Source: Candidatus Thorarchaeota archaeon
Lineage (GTDB): Archaea; Asgardarchaeota; Thorarchaeia; Thorarchaeales; Thorarchaeaceae
Assembly: GCA_030642465.1 (NCBI GenBank)
Contig: DAOWNS010000042.1
Location: 1 to 10,502 of the forward strand
Direction: 5' to 3'
DNA: 10,502 nt
A program made the position numbers and the translations under genes. The notes beneath the pieces are model-generated. The model made no database searches, was not told the DNA's origin, and saw only the letters and a program-made list of their open reading frames with translations. Positions 6,779-10,502 of this stretch are shown one piece after another; positions within the stretch are counted from its first letter, which is position 1, and every line of letters begins with the position of its first letter.

Positions 6779-7549
6779 ATGAATTGGCTAGCCAAGGTTT
6801 TACAGGGCGCACCCGACGAATTCGTGCATGCGGCGTTGGTGAAGTACGGTATCGGATCTCATATTGGTCCGAGAGCGCACTTGGCCTTTAGCAATAAGAG
6901 AATAACTTTCAAGGTTGACCTTGGTTTTGAGGATACATTCATTCAAGGTTATGTTGATGGAGCGCCGGAGGGAACACACAGAATCTCCGGATTAATAGTA
7001 TCCTACTCAGATCGGGCGAATGAGTTCGCTGACCTGAATATGCCACTCCTTTGGAAAAAGTCCGGAGGAAAAGGACCACCAACGTATAAATCCAAACTCA
7101 AAGAGGTTGCTCCGCTTCAAGATATTAAGCAACTAGTGCTTAAAGAAGGCCCCACGACTTTCTTCCTTCTCAGTATGAGTCCAAGCGCCGCAGGAACCCC
7201 GTGGAAAATCACAACCAAGACATCTTTCCCCAAGGCACCCAAGGATACTGAGGACGGTAAATCGAAAGCGAAGGCCCCCGTCTTTTGCAAGGGCGCGTTG
7301 GCCAACTCTCCCGACATATTGGAGTTCATCCTCCAGGAAACCCTTCCTGACCTCTGGGAAGAAATAGGTCCGAAGACCAAGAAGGTGCAGATACTCCACA
7401 AAATAATCATTGAATCCATCGAGATTCCCGAAGACCCGAACCTATCGTTTGCGGAGAAAAGGAAATTAGCAAAGCGGAATGCAAGGCTCCTGAGGAAAGT
7501 AGTCATTGATGGCAAGGAATACACGAGTGAATACGATTTCGTAGCATGA
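6779..7549 (+). CDS. Soluble 256-residue protein, function unknown
   Basis: I do not recognise this protein. It has no signal peptide, no membrane span and a single cysteine (in VFCKG). The N-terminal half is mixed alpha/beta: a strand-rich region with FKVDLGF and FIQGYVDGAP, then ISGLIVSY. A lysine/glycine-rich loop (KKSGGKGPP) and a long KAPKDTEDGKSKAKAP linker near residues 150-168 follow. The C-terminal part has a helix (ILEFILQETLPDLWEEIG), a strand IIIESIEI, a basic helix (FAEKRKLAKRNARLLRKV) and a closing strand DGKEYTSEYDF. Basic helix plus linker would suit a protein or nucleic-acid contact, but this is a guess. It has its own TATA box and a Shine-Dalgarno site, and it is probably monocistronic. 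Its proper codon structure over 771 bases makes it a real gene. Confidence 0.75.
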   Translation: MNWLAKVLQGAPDEFVHAALVKYGIGSHIGPRAHLAFSNKRITFKVDLGFEDTFIQGYVDGAPEGTHRISGLIVSYSDRANEFADLNMPLLWKKSGGKGPPTYKSKLKEVAPLQDIKQLVLKEGPTTFFLLSMSPSAAGTPWKITTKTSFPKAPKDTEDGKSKAKAPVFCKGALANSPDILEFILQETLPDLWEEIGPKTKKVQILHKIIIESIEIPEDPNLSFAEKRKLAKRNARLLRKVVIDGKEYTSEYDFVA

Positions 7550-7568
7550 ATCTTTTACTACCGTGACC

Positions 7569-7575
7569 TTTAAAA
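7569..7575 (+). promoter_or_regulatory. TATA box of the small membrane-protein gene
   Basis: TTTAAAA, in context almost the same as the box at 6736, is placed about 50 nt before the ATG at 7623. Initiation near 7596-7600 would leave a leader of about 25 nt containing GAGGT at 7612-7616. A short T run (7553-7556) just before it may end the preceding transcript. Confidence 0.6.
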
Positions 7576-7622
7576 CCGCAATAGAGTCCGCGGTCAAGAT
7601 AGCCCAGAAATGAGGTTGATGA

Positions 7623-7850
7623 ATGATGCAACTGCCCGAGTTACCCACTTTTGAAATCATTATCGAATCACTCAACATCTACTTTGCCCTCATCTTCATC
7701 GCCTTTGGACTCATGTCTTTTGGTTGGCTTGTAATACATGTTGAACATGGTCGCCATTTCTCAAAGGTGAAAGCAGCGTTTGCTTTAATACTCGGAGCGC
7801 TTTTCATGGGATTTGGCATTCATTTCCTGCTTCTATCCGGTGGCATGTGA
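7623..7850 (+). CDS. Small two-helix membrane protein, function unknown
   Basis: The 75-residue product has two hydrophobic spans, about residues 18-39 and 49-71. A short polar, histidine-containing loop (VEHGRHFSKVK) joins them. It could be a regulatory small membrane protein or a subunit of a larger complex, but no family is recognised. GAGGT at 7612-7616 lies six bases before ATG 7623 (or nine before ATG 7626), and an in-frame stop at 7620 excludes a longer protein. Its own TATA box and Shine-Dalgarno site argue that it is a real gene rather than a chance reading frame. Confidence 0.65.
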   Translation: MMQLPELPTFEIIIESLNIYFALIFIAFGLMSFGWLVIHVEHGRHFSKVKAAFALILGALFMGFGIHFLLLSGGM

Positions 7851-7892
7851 CTAAGCCGAGCATATACTCGCAATGCCGTTCCACACGCGCAA

Positions 7893-7900
7893 TACATATT
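7893..7900 (+). promoter_or_regulatory. Possible promoter of the three-gene cluster starting at 7977
   Basis: The 126-nt gap after the small membrane-protein gene contains TACATATT, the most AT-rich box before the TTG start. Initiation would be near 7920-7926, with a leader of about 50 nt. The match to a TATA box is weaker than the TTTAAAA boxes elsewhere in the window. The rest of the gap shows nothing else recognisable. Confidence 0.3.
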
Positions 7901-7963
7901 TGAGGGCGGGTAAGAACCTACTCTAACTGACTTGATGTCATGCAAATTGACTTCACGGGTATA

Positions 7964-7969
7964 GAGGTG
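7964..7969 (+). promoter_or_regulatory. Shine-Dalgarno site deciding a TTG start at 7977
   Basis: GAGGTG lies seven bases before TTG 7977. The in-frame stop at 7962-7964 leaves no earlier start, and no ATG occurs in frame nearby. Confidence 0.6.
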
Positions 7970-7976
7970 CTCTTGG

Positions 7977-9152
7977 TTGCTACGTGATCCTGATCTCGAG
8001 AAACTGGTTGTGGCGAGTCGACAAAGGCTCACTCAGGAGTTTGCGGACAAGTATGCAAACCTACGAGAACGGGTTCGAAGGGTCCCCATTGAGGAGGCTA
8101 GGAGGATTGCTGAGGAGTTCTCATGCCCCCTTGAGATAGCAATGATGGCCCATCTTATCTACATGGACGGAATTCAGAGTCTCAAGCAGTCGATTTCCCT
8201 TCTAAGTGCTGAGCTGCAGAGGCGAGCTTCAATTGGCGAAGATATTCCGAACATTCCCGGAAACATCATGGAATTTGCCATAACTGAAGGTCGTTGGATT
8301 GAATACGTCTATGGCACATTTGCCCGTGACTTGGAGTTGAAAGTCAGGGACTTGGCGAACCTAGAGAGTACGTTGGATGAAGAATCGGCCACTGTTGAAA
8401 AGGCGATTTCTGTCATAACTGCTCGCACCAAATTGGCTGAAGGTTTCATTGTCCCAGTACTTCAAGCTTGGTTGAAAGAGCATCTGAAATCCACCTCACA
8501 AGAAGCGCTATTGTATTTCGGCCCCCCTGTAACCAAGTGGAAGCATGAAACTCTCAAAGGGAAGCTCCTTCATCTACGACGAAGGAATCAAGCGCTCTTT
8601 CGAAAACTCCGCAAAGTCCTATCTACAGCTTCGGAATCTGCAACGGTTGACATGTCCATCAAGCGGGTCGATGACCTAATCGAGGATATGGACAATCCTC
8701 TCACAGAGATGACTGTCAAATCCATTGCTCATCTCATTCTTCATATGTCCCCTCGTCCTACGGGTCGTGGTGACAGGTTTCGCTATGTACAGGTTGGTGC
8801 GGCAACAACAAGAGGCAGCAAGGCTGAGCCGGATATGGCGTCGCCTTTTGATTTCCTTGAGCGAGATGTTCGTCTCGCCCGAAGAAGAGTTGACGAGGAA
8901 CAGTCCAAGTTTCTCATGGAGCGGATCGATAGAGTAATTCGCGTTTTGAAATTCAAGGGCGACCCAATTCAGGATATCGTGAAAACATGTTTGAGTGAAC
9001 TAACAGACAGACTAAAACTTGAGAATATCTCACTGGAGGAGCAGTACGAGTCTGCTGAACGAGCTCTAGCTGATGTAGGATTCCGAGAGTATGACACAGA
9101 AGCCGTTAAGATAGTCTTCGATTTCGTGAACACCTACTACCTTTCGGAGTGA
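7977..9152 (+). CDS. Helical 391-residue protein, function unknown, first gene of helicase cluster
   Basis: I do not recognise this protein. It is soluble, mostly alpha-helical and rich in charged residues, with long amphipathic helices at about 1-48, 50-85, 96-160 and 185-207. A Gly/Arg/Pro-rich loop lies near 258-283 (SPRPTGRGDRFRY), and more helices run to the end. The region around 190-207 (GKLLHLRRRNQALFRKLRK) is strongly basic and could contact nucleic acid. The C-terminus ends with an aromatic-rich helix (FDFVNTYYLSE). No catalytic motif, cysteine cluster or P-loop is seen. The TTG start is supported by GAGGTG. The stop at 9150 precedes the next gene's ATG by eight bases, and that gene's Shine-Dalgarno site is inside this gene's last codons, so the two are translationally linked. 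Confidence 0.75.
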   Translation: MLRDPDLEKLVVASRQRLTQEFADKYANLRERVRRVPIEEARRIAEEFSCPLEIAMMAHLIYMDGIQSLKQSISLLSAELQRRASIGEDIPNIPGNIMEFAITEGRWIEYVYGTFARDLELKVRDLANLESTLDEESATVEKAISVITARTKLAEGFIVPVLQAWLKEHLKSTSQEALLYFGPPVTKWKHETLKGKLLHLRRRNQALFRKLRKVLSTASESATVDMSIKRVDDLIEDMDNPLTEMTVKSIAHLILHMSPRPTGRGDRFRYVQVGAATTRGSKAEPDMASPFDFLERDVRLARRRVDEEQSKFLMERIDRVIRVLKFKGDPIQDIVKTCLSELTDRLKLENISLEEQYESAERALADVGFREYDTEAVKIVFDFVNTYYLSE

Positions 9153-9153
9153 T
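9146..9153 (+). promoter_or_regulatory. Shine-Dalgarno site deciding the start at 9161
   Basis: GGAGTGAT, a near-full match to the end of 16S rRNA, spans the stop codon of the 391-residue gene. It ends seven bases before ATG 9161. It is too close to ATG 9155 and overlaps GTG 9149, so 9161 is preferred. Confidence 0.6.
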
Positions 9154-9160
9154 TATGTTG

Positions 9161-9931
9161 ATGGACCAAAGCGCGCTATTCTGGCTTCTTGATATCAAAG
9201 CATATGGATTCGATGCAGGCGTGCTCAAGGATACAGATTTGTCCGGACGGGCACTAATTGTTTCACGACAGCTTTGGTCTCTAATTCGAGGAAATAAGGT
9301 TGTTTCAATCCTGGTGGGGCCAGGCATCTTCAAAGGTGTGGCGGAAAGCGGCCAGCGCAGAGTTGATGTTTTAGAATACATCTCAGCACTGATTTTCGAT
9401 CCAACTCAGATGAGATACGACGAGCCCTTGCCTTTCGTGGACATTGTGAATCCGGAGGTCATTGATCCGCTTTCTGCGGCACGTCCTGAGGATATCTACA
9501 GTGTAATTCGCAAGCTTATCCTTGAGAAGGGCAATATATTGGCTGCAGACCCGCTTGCTCGTGTCAAGTATACCGGAGGCGTGCCTGAAACAGCTCACTA
9601 TGATGAAAGAATGGAGAAAATAAGAATCACACATGTGTCGGGTGTGCAACGAGCCAAGTTCATCCTTGCAGGCACCAACAGTCCGTTGTATCGTCCATTC
9701 GTTCAGCGATTTGAAAAGGGGAAGTACAATTGGGCAAAGAATTCCAAGGTTTTGGCAACCCCATTCGATAAATTCAGCACGTTTGAGGATGAAGCCGTTC
9801 TGGGCGAGTGGATGATTGTTGAAAAAGCCGGCCGGACTGATAAGGTAGGCATCCCCGCAATTGATGAAGAGTACGCGTCTGCATTGTCAATAATGGAAAA
9901 GGAAAAAGATGCATTCATCTATGAGCTCTGA
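9161..9931 (+). CDS. Soluble 256-residue protein, function unknown, second gene of helicase cluster
   Basis: I do not recognise this protein. The N-terminal third alternates strands and helices: FWLLDIKAYGFD, a RALIVSRQLWSLI helix, then KVVSILVGPGIF. An acidic/proline segment with DPTQMRYDEPLPFVDIVNPEVIDP follows. The middle has a helix (DIYSVIRKLILEKG), and the C-terminal half carries many basic and aromatic residues (RFEKGKYNWAKNSKV), followed by an acidic end. No membrane span, cysteine or known nucleotide-binding motif is present. The gene is packed eight bases after the previous stop and 54 nt before the helicase-like gene in the same direction. It most likely acts with one or both of them. 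Physical association with the helicase is inference from gene order only. Confidence 0.75.
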   Translation: MDQSALFWLLDIKAYGFDAGVLKDTDLSGRALIVSRQLWSLIRGNKVVSILVGPGIFKGVAESGQRRVDVLEYISALIFDPTQMRYDEPLPFVDIVNPEVIDPLSAARPEDIYSVIRKLILEKGNILAADPLARVKYTGGVPETAHYDERMEKIRITHVSGVQRAKFILAGTNSPLYRPFVQRFEKGKYNWAKNSKVLATPFDKFSTFEDEAVLGEWMIVEKAGRTDKVGIPAIDEEYASALSIMEKEKDAFIYEL

Positions 9932-9973
9932 CACTTCCGGAAGAGTCTTTGGTGTTTAAGCTCGGGACATGTT

Positions 9974-9978
9974 GAGGT
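9974..9978 (+). promoter_or_regulatory. Shine-Dalgarno site deciding a TTG start at 9986
   Basis: GAGGT ends seven bases before TTG 9986 and repeats the GAGGTCCAT context seen before the ATG at 6779. No in-frame ATG occurs before 10130, which would remove 48 well-formed residues, so TTG is preferred. Confidence 0.55.
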
Positions 9979-9985
9979 CCATCAG

Positions 9986-10502
9986 TTGGAAGTCGCGAAT
10001 GCAGATATTCAAAGGCAGCTGGCCAAACCCTATACGATTGTCTTCCGGGCAGGCCGCCAAGACCTAACGACCAGAGTTGAGGTCTTCTCTGATGTTCTGC
10101 AAGACCGACAACGTGCTCGACTCTCAGGAATGGTTGAGTATGGTCATCGAACATCTGGTGTATTTGAGATTAGGCGTGCTTGGTTTGTAAAATACAACAA
10201 GCCAGTATACTATCAACCCAAGGAGTTTCATCAGTTTCTCAGGAAAGCTAAGAACATAATTATCCCACGAAAAGAAAAACCCACGTTCATTAGCGAATTG
10301 AAGGACCTGCTCCGACGGCTTCAAACAGTCGAACCTCGTGTAGTGCCAGTATGCGCAGGCTGCTTGCGTAAGGAACAACTCACAATACTAACTAGACGAA
10401 ACGCAGTCAAAGTAACGGATGATCATGTGGCATGCATTACTTGTGCCAGAGTAGATTTCCGAACTGATATGAAGAGTCTAGGCATCCACCTCTCAAAGGG
10501 AA
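9986..10502 (+). CDS. Probable archaeal superfamily II helicase-like protein (N-terminus, cut by window)
   Basis: The frame is open from TTG 9986 to the right edge, giving 172 residues. The start of the protein is strand-rich (YTIVFRAGRQDL, RVEVFSDVLQDRQ, VFEIRRAWFVKY). It is followed by a lysine-rich helix and a four-cysteine zinc motif: C123-x2-C126, 23 residues, C150-x2-C153. This layout, an N-terminal beta region and a Cys4 ribbon ahead of the DEAD/DEAH core, is what I recall for the archaea-specific large helicases of COG1202. The motor motifs themselves would be beyond the window, so the call is provisional. It could instead be another zinc-ribbon nucleic-acid binding protein. It is in the same reading frame as the preceding gene, 54 nt after its stop. 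Confidence 0.5.
   Translation, partial: MEVANADIQRQLAKPYTIVFRAGRQDLTTRVEVFSDVLQDRQRARLSGMVEYGHRTSGVFEIRRAWFVKYNKPVYYQPKEFHQFLRKAKNIIIPRKEKPTFISELKDLLRRLQTVEPRVVPVCAGCLRKEQLTILTRRNAVKVTDDHVACITCARVDFRTDMKSLGIHLSKG

Noticed and set aside
7820..8032. Minus-strand 70-codon reading frame with a Cys-x-Cys segment across the gap before 7977
   Set aside because: It covers the probable promoter and ribosome site of the plus-strand cluster, overlaps real genes at both ends, has no ribosome site of its own, and has too few cysteines for a zinc ribbon. A conserved match in relatives would reopen this.

Overview
This window is chromosomal DNA, most likely from an archaeon. Three things point that way. 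AT-rich TATA-like boxes (TTTAAAA, TTATAA, ATTAAAT) lie at archaeal distances from start codons. GAGGT/GGAG-type Shine-Dalgarno sites sit 6-9 nt before starts, and several of those starts are TTG. The protein set also fits: a HerA-type ATPase, a B3/4-domain protein, and a helicase-like N-terminus with a Cys4 zinc motif. An Asgard (for example Thorarchaeota-like) source is a guess from protein style; no rRNA or other marker is present to prove it.

Layout. At 1-430 (+) is the 3' part of a B3/4 (Phe-tRNA synthetase beta-like) domain protein. It converges on a large minus-strand HerA-like P-loop ATPase (427-2376), and the two stop codons overlap in one CTAG. At 2377-2565 are the ATPase promoter and a tandem-hairpin/oligo-T terminator for the next minus-strand gene. 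That gene (2566-3177) encodes a six-helix membrane protein of unknown role. Upstream of it on the same strand is an MFS transporter (3240-4466). A divergent control region follows (4467-4539), centred on a palindromic TTATAA. From it, on the plus strand, start a small protein that looks like a dimeric alpha/beta-barrel (about 4540-4902) and, 40 nt further on, a DASS/SLC13-type anion transporter with an unusual N-terminal extracytoplasmic segment (4943-6706).

Next are two single genes, each with its own TTTAAAA box: an unrecognised soluble protein (6779-7549) and a 75-residue two-helix membrane protein (7623-7850). The right end holds a tight three-gene plus-strand cluster. It has an unrecognised helical 391-residue protein (7977-9152), an unrecognised 256-residue protein (9161-9931), and the N-terminus of a probable archaeal superfamily II helicase-like protein (9986 to the edge). 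The spacing suggests co-transcription and a shared nucleic-acid role. This cluster is the best candidate for an undescribed system here, although its helicase core lies outside the window.

No tRNA, rRNA, CRISPR array, insertion sequence or long repeat was seen. Every stretch without a gene is under 200 nt. Several members of the gene set cannot be named from sequence alone, and this is stated in their entries.
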